Shown: positions 1-7,688, counted from the stretch's first letter. The stretch is DNA of 43,628 bases from Oscillospiraceae bacterium (GCA_017444665.1 JAFSWC010000025.1:1-43628); one strand, 5' to 3'. Numbers and translations are program-made. Notes: generated by a model from the sequence alone, not told the origin.

Positions 1-44
1 CCCTGTCCGCCGGCCAGAAGCATGGCGATGCAGGTTTTCTTCAT
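1..44 (-). CDS. glgC: Glucose-1-phosphate adenylyltransferase, N-terminus only (partial)
   Basis: Only the first 14 codons lie in the window. They read MKKTCIAMLLAGGQG, the nucleotide-binding start of bacterial ADP-glucose pyrophosphorylases (LAGGQG is the NTP-binding loop), which make ADP-glucose for glycogen synthesis. The start ATG overlaps the stop of pth by four bases (ATGA), so translation is probably coupled to it. A related sugar nucleotidyltransferase cannot be excluded from so short a piece, but the MKKxCIAMLLAGGQG form is typical of clostridial GlgC. Confidence 0.6.
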   Translation of the reverse strand, partial: MKKTCIAMLLAGGQ

Positions 45-661
45 GGGCAGCCTCCTCTGTCTGGTTCATTCTTTTGGTTGAAGCGGTTCATGGCCCGCTC
101 CGGGCCTTGCGTGACGTAAGCTTCGACGGCCTGCGCGGCGCGCGCGGCGGCGTCCTGCAGCTGCTCGGCGTCCCGGTCGTGAAACACCCCGAGCACCCAG
201 TCTGCCATGTCGTAGTCCGGGTGGGGCGGCGCGCCGACGCCGATGCGGATGCGGGGGAAGGCGTCGCTGCCGAGGGCTTCGATGATGCTCCTGAGCCCGT
301 TGTGCCCGCCCGCGGAGCCCTTGGCGCGCACGCGCAGCCGTCCGACGGGCAGACTTACTTCATCCGAGACGACGAGCACATGCTCGGGCGGGATCTTGTA
401 AAAGCGCGCGGCGGCTGCCACGGCCTCGCCGGAGAGGTTCATATAGGTCTGCGGCTTCATGACCAGCACGCGCGCATCCCCCAGCGTGAGCTCCCCGGTG
501 AGCGCGTGAAAGCGCAGGCGGTCGATGCGGATGCCCTTGTCCTTTGCCAGCGCGTCCGCCGCCATGAGGCCCGCGTTGTGCCGCGTGAGCGCATAGCGCG
601 GTCCGGGGTTGCCGAGGAACACGGCGAGCCAGGAAATGGGACCGGATGATTTGAAAAGCAT
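41..661 (-). CDS. pth: Peptidyl-tRNA hydrolase
   Basis: A 206-residue Pth1-family enzyme that recycles tRNA by cleaving peptidyl-tRNA dropped from stalled ribosomes in the cytoplasm. Visible family motifs are FLGNPGPRYALTRHNAG with the catalytic His at about residue 28 (His20 in E. coli), the MKPQTYMNLSGEAV segment, the VVSDEVSLPVGRLRVR region with the conserved Asp, and GSAGGHNGLRSI. The length is close to the family norm of about 190-205. The open frame continues upstream into prs, but the ATG giving MLFKSSG lies 5 nt after the prs stop, so I chose it. No strong ribosome binding site precedes it, which suggests coupling to prs translation. Confidence 0.95.
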   Translation of the reverse strand: MLFKSSGPISWLAVFLGNPGPRYALTRHNAGLMAADALAKDKGIRIDRLRFHALTGELTLGDARVLVMKPQTYMNLSGEAVAAAARFYKIPPEHVLVVSDEVSLPVGRLRVRAKGSAGGHNGLRSIIEALGSDAFPRIRIGVGAPPHPDYDMADWVLGVFHDRDAEQLQDAAARAAQAVEAYVTQGPERAMNRFNQKNEPDRGGCP

Positions 662-666
662 CGGAA

Positions 667-1629
667 TCAGTCGAACAGGTTGGAGATTGAGACCTCCTCG
701 TAGATCCGGCGGATGGCCTCGGCGAAGACGCCGGCGGCGCTCAGATAGCGGATCTTGGCGCAGGCGGGGGCGTCGGCGGGATAGGGGATGGTGTCGAGCA
801 GAAGCAGCTCCTTGATGCAGCTTTCCTCGATGCGGCCCAGCGCGGGGCCGGAGAGCACGCCGTGGGTCGCGCAGGCGTAGACCTCCTTCGCGCCGCCGAT
901 GTCCTTGATGGCCTTGGCCGCGCCGCACAGCGAGCCCGCGGTGTCCACGATGTCGTCGAGCAGGATGCAGATCTTGCCCGAGACGTCGCCGATGATGTTC
1001 ATGACCTCGGACTGGTTGGCGCGCTCACGCCGCTTGTCCACGATGGCCATGTTGACGCCCAGCTTCATGGCGAAGGAGCGGGCGCGGGCCGTGCTGCCCA
1101 CGTCCGGGGAGACGACCATAAAGTCCTCGTTGCCCTTTCCGTACTGCTTGATGTAGTGCTTGGCAAACAGATGCGCGCCCATGAGATTGTCCACGGGGAT
1201 GTCGAAAAAGCCCTGGATCTGAGCGGCGTGGAGGTCCATCGTCAGGACGCGGTCCGCGCCGGCGGCGGTAATGAGGTTCGCCACCAGCTTTGCGGAGATG
1301 GGATCGCGGCTTTTGGCCTTGCGGTCCTGCCGGGCGTAGCCGAAATAGGGGATCACAGCCGTGATGCGTCCGGCGGAGGCGCGGCGCATGGCGTCGGTCA
1401 TGACCAAAAGCTCCATCAGATGGTCGTTGACGGGATTGCAGGTGGACTGGACAATGAACACGTCCTTGCCGCGGACCGCCTCGCCGACGGAGATGGAACA
1501 CTCGCCGTCCGCGAACTGGGAGACCGTGGCCTCGCCGAGGCGCGTAAAGAGCTGGCTGCAGATATCTTCGGCCAGCGAGGGATTGGAGTTGCCGCAGAAA
1601 ACTTTGATTTCCTTGCCGTGTGCGATCAT
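667..1629 (-). CDS. prs: Ribose-phosphate pyrophosphokinase (PRPP synthetase)
   Basis: A 320-residue class I PRPP synthetase that makes phosphoribosyl pyrophosphate from ribose 5-phosphate and ATP for nucleotide, His and Trp synthesis. Clear motifs are the N-terminal [11 protein letters not shown] segment, [20 protein letters not shown], the [11 protein letters not shown] segment, the catalytic-loop region [10 protein letters not shown] and the PRPP-binding loop [11 protein letters not shown]. The start MIAHGKE is preceded by GAGGAG at good spacing; the upstream in-frame Met overlaps that site and is unlikely. It is the first gene of a prs-pth-glgC cluster, with its own promoter divergent from prfB. 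Confidence 0.96.
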   Translation of the reverse strand: MIAHGKEIKVFCGNSNPSLAEDICSQLFTRLGEATVSQFADGECSISVGEAVRGKDVFIVQSTCNPVNDHLMELLVMTDAMRRASAGRITAVIPYFGYARQDRKAKSRDPISAKLVANLITAAGADRVLTMDLHAAQIQGFFDIPVDNLMGAHLFAKHYIKQYGKGNEDFMVVSPDVGSTARARSFAMKLGVNMAIVDKRRERANQSEVMNIIGDVSGKICILLDDIVDTAGSLCGAAKAIKDIGGAKEVYACATHGVLSGPALGRIEESCIKELLLLDTIPYPADAPACAKIRYLSAAGVFAEAIRRIYEEVSISNLFD

Positions 1630-1698
1630 GTTTTTTCTCCTCATCCATTCATTTCCCGCCGCTGTCTCCGCGGCGGAAGGACGCAAAGATACACAATA

Positions 1699-1727
1699 AT
1701 ATTATCATACTTTCCCTCTCTTGAAAA
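1699..1727 (-). promoter_or_regulatory. Candidate sigma-A promoter of prs
   Basis: On the minus strand TTTTCA (-35) is followed after 17 bp by TAATAT (-10). It lies about 70 bp upstream of the prs start codon. The -35 box is weak, so the exact placement is tentative. Confidence 0.45.
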
Positions 1728-1774
1728 GAGAAAAGGCTGAAATGTGCGCGGAAAAAAGCAGATAAAAATAGCGA

Positions 1775-1803
1775 TTTACAAGGCGGGGCTTTTTGTATAT
1801 AAT
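1775..1803 (+). promoter_or_regulatory. Sigma-A promoter of prfB
   Basis: TTTACA, a 17-bp spacer and a perfect TATAAT. It lies about 85 bp upstream of the prfB start, which identifies the long in-frame N-terminal extension of the open frame as untranslated leader. Confidence 0.8.
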
Positions 1804-1887
1804 AGTAAAGTCGACGTCGGCGCGATCAGCCTCGCCGAGACAAGTCTGCAAAGACGCATCAATCGTCATTTGAAAGTGGTTATGACT

Positions 1888-2994
1888 ATGCTGGAATTTG
1901 AAGAATACAAGGCCAAACTGAACGCCGCCAAGCCGACCCTGGAGGTGCTGCGCGGCGCGCTGAAGCTCGAGGCCGCCTCGAAGGAGATCGAGGAGCTGGA
2001 GGCCATGAGTGCGCGCGACGGCTTCTGGAACGACGTGGAGAATTCCCAGAAGGTGCAGAAGCGCCTGAAAACGCTCAAAAGCAAGGTCGAGAGCTATGAA
2101 AAGCTCTGCGCCTCGTGGGACGACCTCTATGCCCTGTGCGAGATGGCCATCGAGGAGAACGACGCCTCGATGCTCGAAGAGCTGCAGAGCGAATTCGCCG
2201 CCTTTTCCGAGAAGGCCGAGGCGATGCGCCTGTCCACGCTGCTCACGGGCGAGTACGACGCGAACAACGCGATCCTGACCTTCCACGCCGGCGCGGGCGG
2301 CACCGAGGCGCAGGACTGGGCCTCGATGCTCTACCGCATGTACAACATGTGGGCAGAGCGCCACGGCTACAAGGTCAAGCTGCTCGACTATCTCGACGGC
2401 GACGAGGCCGGCATCAAGAGCGCCACGATCATGATCGAGGGCGAGAACGCCTACGGCTTCCTCAAGAGCGAGCACGGCGTGCACAGGCTGGTGCGCGTAT
2501 CCCCCTTCGACGCGGCCGGGCGGCGGCACACCTCCTTCGCCGCGGTCGAGGTCATGCCCGAGATCGCCGATGCAGGCGAGATCGAGCTGCGCGAGGAGGA
2601 CATCAAGATGGACGTGTACCGCTCCTCCGGCGCGGGCGGGCAGAAAGTCAACAAGACCTCCTCGGCCGTGAGACTGACCCATATCCCCACGGGCATCGTT
2701 GTGTCCAGCCAGGTCGAGCGCAGCCATTTCCAGAACCTCGAGAACTGCCGCAACATGCTGCGCGCGAGGCTGGCCGAGATCAAAGAGCGCGAGCATCTCG
2801 AGAAGATCAGCGACATCAAGGGCGTGCAGATGAAGATCGAGTGGGGCAGCCAGATCCGTTCCTACGTCTTCATGCCCTACCAGCTCGTCAAGGACCTGCG
2901 CACCGAGTACGAGACCGGCAACATCCAGAACGTCATGGACGGCGATCTCGACGGCTTCATCAACGCCTTCCTCTCGATGAAGGCCGCCGGCTGA
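1888..2994 (+). CDS. prfB: Peptide chain release factor 2, no programmed frameshift
   Basis: A 368-residue RF2 that reads UGA/UAA stop codons and triggers peptide release. The codon-recognition tripeptide SPF is present (VRVSPFDAAGRRHTSF), and the catalytic GGQ occurs in SSGAGGQKVNKTSS. The start at MLEFEEY was chosen because an AAAGTGG-like site sits 8 nt upstream and the promoter lies just before the frame; ATG six bases earlier is possible. In most bacteria RF2 contains an in-frame UGA near codon 25 with +1 frameshift autoregulation. Here the equivalent stretch (LEVLRGALKLEAA) is uninterrupted, so that feedback is absent. Confidence 0.96.
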   Translation: MLEFEEYKAKLNAAKPTLEVLRGALKLEAASKEIEELEAMSARDGFWNDVENSQKVQKRLKTLKSKVESYEKLCASWDDLYALCEMAIEENDASMLEELQSEFAAFSEKAEAMRLSTLLTGEYDANNAILTFHAGAGGTEAQDWASMLYRMYNMWAERHGYKVKLLDYLDGDEAGIKSATIMIEGENAYGFLKSEHGVHRLVRVSPFDAAGRRHTSFAAVEVMPEIADAGEIELREEDIKMDVYRSSGAGGQKVNKTSSAVRLTHIPTGIVVSSQVERSHFQNLENCRNMLRARLAEIKEREHLEKISDIKGVQMKIEWGSQIRSYVFMPYQLVKDLRTEYETGNIQNVMDGDLDGFINAFLSMKAAG

Positions 2995-3045
2995 TTGCCC
3001 GAAGCGGTCAGATCCCGTTGTCCGCTGTCTGAAGGATTCAATAAG

Positions 3046-3080
3046 AAACCGGGGGAGCCGCGTGCTCCCCCGGTTTATTT
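3046..3080. terminator. Rho-independent terminator after prfB (bidirectional)
   Basis: A perfect 13-bp stem (AAACCGGGGGAGC and its complement) around a 5-nt loop, with T-rich sequence on both strands. It ends prfB and overlaps the end of the convergent 20-codon ORF. Bases 2995-3045 hold nothing recognisable. Confidence 0.8.
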
Positions 3081-3137
3081 CGCACTGATATACGACTCGC
3101 AGTCCTCAAAAATGAAATCGTCGACGTCTTTTTCCAT
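3075..3137 (-). CDS. 20-codon micro-ORF, copy 1 (unknown)
   Basis: A minus-strand ORF with a good Shine-Dalgarno sequence (GGGAGG, 7 nt before ATG). The product begins MEKDVDDFIFEDCES, then continues YISAK: acidic, one Cys, no signal peptide. The same first 15 residues are encoded in the second copy of the surrounding repeat (4821-4883), with one synonymous difference, while the last five residues differ. A TACAAT box lies about 33 nt upstream inside a CATAC-N7-GTATG palindrome. I do not recognise the peptide. It may be a real small protein or chance coding inside a conserved regulatory sequence. Confidence 0.35.
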   Translation of the reverse strand: MEKDVDDFIFEDCESYISAK

Positions 3138-3359
3138 GTTTCGACCTCCCGTTTGCTCAACATACCCTCATTGTATGCCCGCGGCGCGGCGGATATGCGT
3201 CGTCTATTTGTATCTTTTCTCTTGAATCGCGCCGTGCTTTGCGTTATAATATTTCAGCTTGTTTCCCGTTCGTCTGCGGCGGACCGCCCTCCGGCGGGAG
3301 ACGGGCCATGTATCACACGGAAAAAGGATGAATACCAATGAGCGCATCGACTGAAAGAA
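3093..3359 (+). repeat. Duplicated upstream cassette, copy 1
   Basis: About 267 bp repeated directly at 4839-5103. From the promoter through the leader, the start codon and the first seven codons (MSASTER) the copies differ at about one base. The part upstream of the promoter has several small indels. The cassette holds a divergent micro-ORF, a CATAC/GTATG palindrome (3161-3177), a sigma-A promoter, a G+C-rich leader hairpin (about 3262-3306) and two tiny overlapping upstream ORFs. Confidence 0.9.
3222..3250 (+). promoter_or_regulatory. Sigma-A promoter of the duplicated cassette, copy 1
   Basis: TTGAAT, 17-bp spacer, perfect TATAAT; drives the lipoprotein gene that starts at 3338. The leader of about 80 nt contains a G+C-rich hairpin and the short ORFs MYHTEKG (3308-3331) and MNTNERID (3328-3354). 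The second starts on the stop of the first and overlaps the main start. Confidence 0.8.
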
Positions 3360-4690
3360 GGACCCGTTTTTGCCGCGCGCTATGCCTGTGCCTCGCGCTC
3401 GCGCTGCTCGTCTCGCTGCTCGCCGCCTGCGGCCGGCGGGAGACCGCGTCCGGGGCCGCTTCGAAGAACGCGGAGAGCGCCGCGCCTTCGTCCTCCCCCT
3501 TCGAGCTCTCGGCGGACGCGATCGCGGGCTTCGCCCTCGACGACTGGCTCCCGGGCGAGTGCCTCGTCGCGGTCTTCGAGCGCGGCGGGCAGCTTCTCCT
3601 CGCCTACGGGCTCGCCGAGCCGGTCGACGGCGAGGACCGCTTCACGTTCACCGAGCTGTTCACCGGTACGCCGCTGTTTCGCTTTGAGGGCCGATACGAC
3701 GGGGGATCAAGCTATTACCGTTACGACGCGCCGATCGATTTTGAGCCGCTTGACCCCGTCATGGAGGGACGGGTCACGCTCCTCGAGGTCAATAACTTCG
3801 GCTGCGACGAGAACTATTTCGGCTGGGTCGACAGCCCGTACGATCAAGGGGTCGACAGCTCGTACGATCACGGGGTCGCTACGCTCCGCGACGCGGGTGA
3901 CCGTTATTTCAACCTGATCCCCGCGGAGCTGCGGCTCGTCACGCTTGCCCCGGACGCCGGGGAGATCGTCTGGGGCGAGACGCCCTATGAGCTCCTGTAT
4001 CCCGAAGAGGCGGGCGGCGGCACGGAGCCGGAGCCGGATCCGGACCTTCGGATGCGCCGGCTGTCCGCGGAGGAAGAGGCCGCCGCGGTCGAGGCGCTGG
4101 GCGTCGTCGACCCGGACGGCGTGTTTTACGACGACAGCTATGAACGCGCCAGCAAATCCTTTGACCGCATCGTTTCTCCCCCGGCCCTCGCCGCCTGCTT
4201 TTTGAAGGACGGCCGCCCGCACGTCATGTGGGGAACGCCGGAGCCCGATCCGGAGACGGAATCCTTCGTTTTCTGCGATTTCTTCACCCGCGTCCCGCTG
4301 TTCCGCTACGAGCCGTACGAGGTCATATCTGACGGCGAGATCTTTTTTGCCGCGACGCCGATGTTTGTCAATTACGGCTGGGAATCCATCGGGATCACGC
4401 CGCTCCACGCCTATTTTGACGATCCGGGCGTCGAAATGCGCGTCGTGCTGAACTGGCGGGTCGTAGTGAATTATTTCAACGAACTGGACATTCCGTGGGA
4501 CGAAGAAACCATGGCCCTCGTTTATGAAATGACCGAGGAGACCGACCCGGACACCGGGGAGACCGTATACCGCGATCCGGCCTCGATCGAGTGCTCCCGG
4601 CTGGACATGGCGCGGAAATACGTCACGCTCACCCCCCGGGCCCTGTGGGTCACGGCCGCGGATCTGGCCGCCGCGGAAGCCGCGGGATAA
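3338..4690 (+). CDS. Lipoprotein with two tandem copies of an unknown domain
   Basis: 450 residues. Signal peptide of lipoprotein type with lipobox LLAAC at about residues 27-31, so it is probably anchored on the outer face of the membrane. Two related halves are visible. Residues near 65-115 contain CLVAVFERGGQLLLAYG ending PLFRFE; residues near 285-330 contain ALAACFLKDGRPHVMWG ending PLFRYE. Between them is an acidic Pro/Glu linker. I do not recognise the fold. Its promoter, leader and first codons duplicate those of the foldase gene downstream, and recombination between the repeats would delete the gene. Start supported by AAGGA 10 nt upstream and identity with the other copy. Confidence 0.8.
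   Translation: MSASTERRTRFCRALCLCLALALLVSLLAACGRRETASGAASKNAESAAPSSSPFELSADAIAGFALDDWLPGECLVAVFERGGQLLLAYGLAEPVDGEDRFTFTELFTGTPLFRFEGRYDGGSSYYRYDAPIDFEPLDPVMEGRVTLLEVNNFGCDENYFGWVDSPYDQGVDSSYDHGVATLRDAGDRYFNLIPAELRLVTLAPDAGEIVWGETPYELLYPEEAGGGTEPEPDPDLRMRRLSAEEEAAAVEALGVVDPDGVFYDDSYERASKSFDRIVSPPALAACFLKDGRPHVMWGTPEPDPETESFVFCDFFTRVPLFRYEPYEVISDGEIFFAATPMFVNYGWESIGITPLHAYFDDPGVEMRVVLNWRVVVNYFNELDIPWDEETMALVYEMTEETDPDTGETVYRDPASIECSRLDMARKYVTLTPRALWVTAADLAAAEAAG
3827..3874 (+). repeat. 24-bp tandem duplication inside the lipoprotein gene
   Basis: Two adjacent 24-bp units with two mismatches, encoding DSPYDQGV and DSSYDHGV. It keeps frame and adds eight residues to the first domain copy. Confidence 0.8.
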
Positions 4691-4705
4691 AACCGCATAA
4701 AGCGA

Positions 4706-4747
4706 GGAAGCGCATCCCCTTCTCGGGGATGCGCTTCCCTGCGTTTT
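4706..4747 (+). terminator. Terminator of the lipoprotein gene
   Basis: A perfect 14-bp stem (GGAAGCGCATCCCC and complement), 5-nt loop TTCTC, followed by CTGCGTTTTG. Confidence 0.75.
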
Positions 4748-4754
4748 GTATGTG

Positions 4755-4811
4755 AAAAAGCACGGAACGCCGGGGCGCGAAGGGAGCGCCGTCCCTTCTC
4801 CGCTCCCGGCG
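4755..4811 (-). terminator. Possible terminator of micro-ORF copy 2
   Basis: Minus-strand two-part hairpin (outer CGCCGGG/CCCGGCG, inner GAAGGGA/TCCCTTC), with a T5 run eight bases beyond. Imperfect, so tentative. Confidence 0.3.
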
Positions 4812-4820
4812 CGCGTTTTT

Positions 4821-4883
4821 CTATCGGCTGCTCACGGCCGACTCGCAGTCCTCAAAAATGAAATCGTCGACGTCCTTTTCCAT
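4821..4883 (-). CDS. 20-codon micro-ORF, copy 2 (unknown)
   Basis: Counterpart of the ORF at 3075-3137, with the same ribosome binding site. The product begins MEKDVDDFIFEDCES and ends AVSSR. The shared 15 codons differ by one silent change (AAA/AAG), while the upstream sequence has indels and the C-terminal codons have diverged. That pattern would suit selection on the peptide, but 45 bp is too little to prove it. The TACAAT box and flanking palindrome (4906-4922) are also kept. Confidence 0.35.
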   Translation of the reverse strand: MEKDVDDFIFEDCESAVSSR

Positions 4884-5103
4884 GCTTCGACCTCCCGTTT
4901 CTCAACATACCCGCATTGTATGCGCCCGGCGCGACGGATATGCGGCGTTTTTTGTATCTTTTCTCTTGAATCGCGCCGCGCTTTGCGTTATAATATTTCA
5001 GCTTGTTTCCCGTTCGTCTGCGGCGGACCGCCCTCCGGCGGGAGACGGGCCATGTATCACACGGAAAAAGGATGAATACCAATGAGCGCATCGACTGAAA
5101 GAA
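4839..5103 (+). repeat. Duplicated upstream cassette, copy 2
   Basis: Direct repeat of 3093-3359. This is probably the ancestral copy, because the MSASTERK-type N-terminus is expected for the foldase that follows and not for a lipoprotein. Confidence 0.9.
4966..4994 (+). promoter_or_regulatory. Sigma-A promoter of the duplicated cassette, copy 2
   Basis: TTGAAT, 17-bp spacer differing by one base from copy 1, TATAAT; drives the foldase gene starting at 5082. The same two micro-ORFs occur in the leader (5052-5075 and 5072-5098). Confidence 0.8.
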
Positions 5104-6650
5104 AGAACCGCGTTGCCGCGCGCGAAGCCGGCACCGACAAGAAAATGCTCGCCCGCCAGGAGGCCGACAAGAAGGCCGCCAAGAGCAGGCGCCAGTGGAC
5201 GATCGGATCGATCCTCGTCGCCGTTCTGCTGATCGTGATCCTTCTGCTCAACACGGGCTTTGTTTACAAGCACACCACCGCGGCGACCGTGGGCGACACC
5301 AAATACTCCCCCGCGGAGCTGAGCTATTACTACGTCAACCAGTATTCCAACTTCGTCAGCCAGTACGGCTCCTATGCCAGCCTCTTCGGCCTTGACACCA
5401 CGCAGGGCATCGCCTCGCTCGGCAAGCAGGAGTGCTCGATGCTCGGCGAGGGCCAGACCTGGCGCGATTACTTCATGCAGGGCGCGCTCGGCGCGATGCA
5501 GCAGATCACCGCGCTCAAGGACTACGCCGCCGGGAACGGCGTCGCCCTGGACGAGAGCGAGCTTGCCGCGATCGACGCCGACCTGGAAAGCGCCGCGGCC
5601 TCCGCGAAGCAGGCCGGCTTTTCCAATCTCAACAACTTCTTTGCCGCCCAGTTCGGCACCGGCGTGAACACCGCCGTCGTGCGCCGTCTCACGGCGGACA
5701 GCCAGCTTGCCTCCAAGGTGCTGCAGCAGTATGCCGATTCTATCGAGCACACGCCCGAGGAGCTGGAGGAGTACTACGCCTCGCTCGAGGGCAGCAGCGA
5801 CCTTTTTGATTACGCCTATTACTTTGTCGCGGCCGCGACCGTCCCGGCGGAAGGCGCCGAGGGCGAAGAGGCCGAGGAGACCGTTACCGAGCAGACTCTG
5901 CTTGAGGCCCGCATGACCGCCCAGGCGATCGAGATGGCCTACAACGACGGCGCGGACATCGCCGATCCGACCGAGCGTCTCAATGCCGCGATCGAGGCGG
6001 AATCCGACACCGACTCCGCGACCGAGCGCAGCGGCGTTTCCGGCGGCAGTCTCGGCGATATGAGCGACTGGCTGCGCGACGGCGCCCGCAAGGCCGGCGA
6101 CGTCTCCGTGGTCGAAAGCGCGGCGGGCGACGGCTATTACGTCGTCGTGTTCCTCGCGCGCGAGGACAACCATTATCCCACCGTCTCGGTCCGCCACATC
6201 CTGATCCAGGCGCAGGCCGACGCCGAGGGCAACTACACCGACGAGGCCAAGCAGGCCGCGCTGGAGCGCATCAACGAGATCAAGGCCGAGTTTGAAAGCG
6301 GCGACAAGAGCGAAGAGAGCTTTGCCGCCCTGGCCGAGCAGTATTCCGAGGACGCCGGTTCGAACACCAACGGCGGCCTGTATGAGAACATCTACAAGGG
6401 TCAGATGGTCGAGGCCTTTGACGCCTTCTGCTTCGGCGACCGCAAGGCGGGCGACGTCGACGTCGTCTACGGCGAGAGCGGCAGCTATGCCGGCTATCAT
6501 CTGGTCTACTTCGTCGGCGAGGGCGATCTTTACAGCAATGTGATCGCGGACAACGCGCTGACCACCGACGCGGTCAACGAATTTGTCGACGCGCAGATGG
6601 AGGGCTATGAGCCCGTGCTGCGCTTCTGGTCGCGCTACGCCGGCCGCTGA
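5082..6650 (+). CDS. Membrane-anchored PpiC-type peptidyl-prolyl isomerase (foldase)
   Basis: 522 residues. A basic cytoplasmic N-terminus of about 40 residues precedes one membrane segment (about 44-62, IGSILVAVLLIVILLLNTGF). A large extracellular part follows with a SurA/PrsA-like helical region. The parvulin domain lies near residues 365-480: it begins VSVRHILIQA, includes FAALAEQYSEDAGSNTNGG and ends near YHLVYFVGEGD. It probably helps fold exported proteins at the membrane-wall interface. Unlike PrsA it has no lipobox and is held by a transmembrane helix. An acidic stretch of about 15 residues (EGAEGEEAEETV) interrupts the middle. It is monocistronic between its own promoter and a strong terminator. 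Confidence 0.88.
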   Translation: MSASTERKNRVAAREAGTDKKMLARQEADKKAAKSRRQWTIGSILVAVLLIVILLLNTGFVYKHTTAATVGDTKYSPAELSYYYVNQYSNFVSQYGSYASLFGLDTTQGIASLGKQECSMLGEGQTWRDYFMQGALGAMQQITALKDYAAGNGVALDESELAAIDADLESAAASAKQAGFSNLNNFFAAQFGTGVNTAVVRRLTADSQLASKVLQQYADSIEHTPEELEEYYASLEGSSDLFDYAYYFVAAATVPAEGAEGEEAEETVTEQTLLEARMTAQAIEMAYNDGADIADPTERLNAAIEAESDTDSATERSGVSGGSLGDMSDWLRDGARKAGDVSVVESAAGDGYYVVVFLAREDNHYPTVSVRHILIQAQADAEGNYTDEAKQAALERINEIKAEFESGDKSEESFAALAEQYSEDAGSNTNGGLYENIYKGQMVEAFDAFCFGDRKAGDVDVVYGESGSYAGYHLVYFVGEGDLYSNVIADNALTTDAVNEFVDAQMEGYEPVLRFWSRYAGR

Positions 6651-6668
6651 TTTCCCCTTTTTGTATGC

Positions 6669-6702
6669 AAAACGCCGTCCCTTTTTCCGGGACGGCGTTT
6701 TT
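6669..6702 (+). terminator. Terminator of the foldase gene
   Basis: 13-bp stem AAAACGCCGTCCC with its complement, 7-nt loop, ending in T5. Confidence 0.88.
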
Positions 6703-6732
6703 CCCGACTTTTAAGGCGAAAGGAGTTTTCAT

Positions 6733-7641
6733 ATGAACGAAGGAACCAACAACGTCCAGCCTGTCGTCTGGACGACGCCGGAGCCGCAGGCGCCCCGAAA
6801 GAAGATCCGCCACATGATCTGGGCGGTCGTCCTGATCGCGCTGGCGCTGATGTTTGTCGGTCAGCTTCTGGGCGAGCTCGGCGTCTATGCGCTTGCCGGG
6901 GCTTTTGACATCACAGACGGACCCACGCTGTTTCTCTTTATGTACCTTTCCTTTATCGGGATCGACCTTGTCGTGCTGCTCTACACGCTGATCTGCGAGC
7001 GGCCGATCCTCCGCTCGTTCGGCCTTCGCGGGCCGAACGGCGGCCGCGGCAACACCTGGAAGCTTTTCGGCCTCGGTCTGCTCGTCGGCTTCGGGCTCAA
7101 CGCGCTGTGCATCCTCGCGGCGTATCTCCACGGCGATCTGGACTTTTCCGCCGGCCGTTTCGACCCGCTGTATCTGCTTGCCGCCCTCGTGTGCGTCTGC
7201 ATCCAGTCCGGCGCGGAGGAGCTGCTCTGCCGCGGCTATATGATCGGCGCGCTGCGCGAGCGCTATAACGTATGGGTCGGCGCGGCGGTCAACACGCTGC
7301 TCTTCGGCGCGCTGCATCTGTCCAATCCCGGCGTCACGGTGTTTTCCGTCGTCAACATCGTTGCGTTCGGTCTTGCGATGAGCGTGGCGATGATCAAGCT
7401 TGAAAGCCTGTGGTTCTGCATCGCCGTCCACACGGCCTGGAACTATTCGCAGAGCATTTTCTTCGGTCTGCCCAACTCCGGCGTCGTGTCCAAGGGCTCG
7501 TTCCTGCACCTCGAGGCCGCGACGGACAGCGCGCTGTACAGCACCGCCTTCGGTGTGGAGGGCGCGATCACAACGACGCTCGTGATGCTCGTTTTCTCCC
7601 TTGCGGTGCTGCTTATCGCCCGCCGCAAAGCCGTCGGATAA
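6733..7641 (+). CDS. CPBP-family intramembrane metalloprotease
   Basis: 302 residues with about eight hydrophobic segments. The CAAX-protease/bacteriocin-processing (ABI) signature is complete: EELLCRG (Glu162, Glu163, Arg167), FGALH (His195) and HTAWN (His233), the residues that hold the metal and catalytic water inside the membrane. Substrates of such bacterial enzymes are mostly unknown; some process or protect against peptides. AAAGGAG lies 7 nt before the ATG. No promoter is obvious between the preceding terminator and this gene, so expression may depend on read-through or an atypical promoter. Confidence 0.9.
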   Translation: MNEGTNNVQPVVWTTPEPQAPRKKIRHMIWAVVLIALALMFVGQLLGELGVYALAGAFDITDGPTLFLFMYLSFIGIDLVVLLYTLICERPILRSFGLRGPNGGRGNTWKLFGLGLLVGFGLNALCILAAYLHGDLDFSAGRFDPLYLLAALVCVCIQSGAEELLCRGYMIGALRERYNVWVGAAVNTLLFGALHLSNPGVTVFSVVNIVAFGLAMSVAMIKLESLWFCIAVHTAWNYSQSIFFGLPNSGVVSKGSFLHLEAATDSALYSTAFGVEGAITTTLVMLVFSLAVLLIARRKAVG

Positions 7642-7651
7642 GGCTTCTCGT

Positions 7652-7688
7652 AAACGCCCGGCCGCTCGCTCGGCCGGGGCGTTTTTTG
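7652..7688 (+). terminator. Terminator of the CPBP gene
   Basis: Stem AACGCCCGGCCG with its near-complement around CTCGCT, then T6. A second hairpin (CCCGCCCG/CGGGCGGG, 7696-7729) with an 18-nt loop follows in the leader of the next gene. Confidence 0.85.

Noticed and set aside
1744-1887. N-terminal extension of RF2
   Set aside because: The extension overlaps the consensus promoter at 1775-1803 and has no family similarity; the start at 1888 gives normal RF2 length.
3093-5103. Insertion sequence explaining the duplicated cassette
   Set aside because: No transposase and no inverted ends. The repeats are regulatory sequence plus codons, better explained by segmental duplication.
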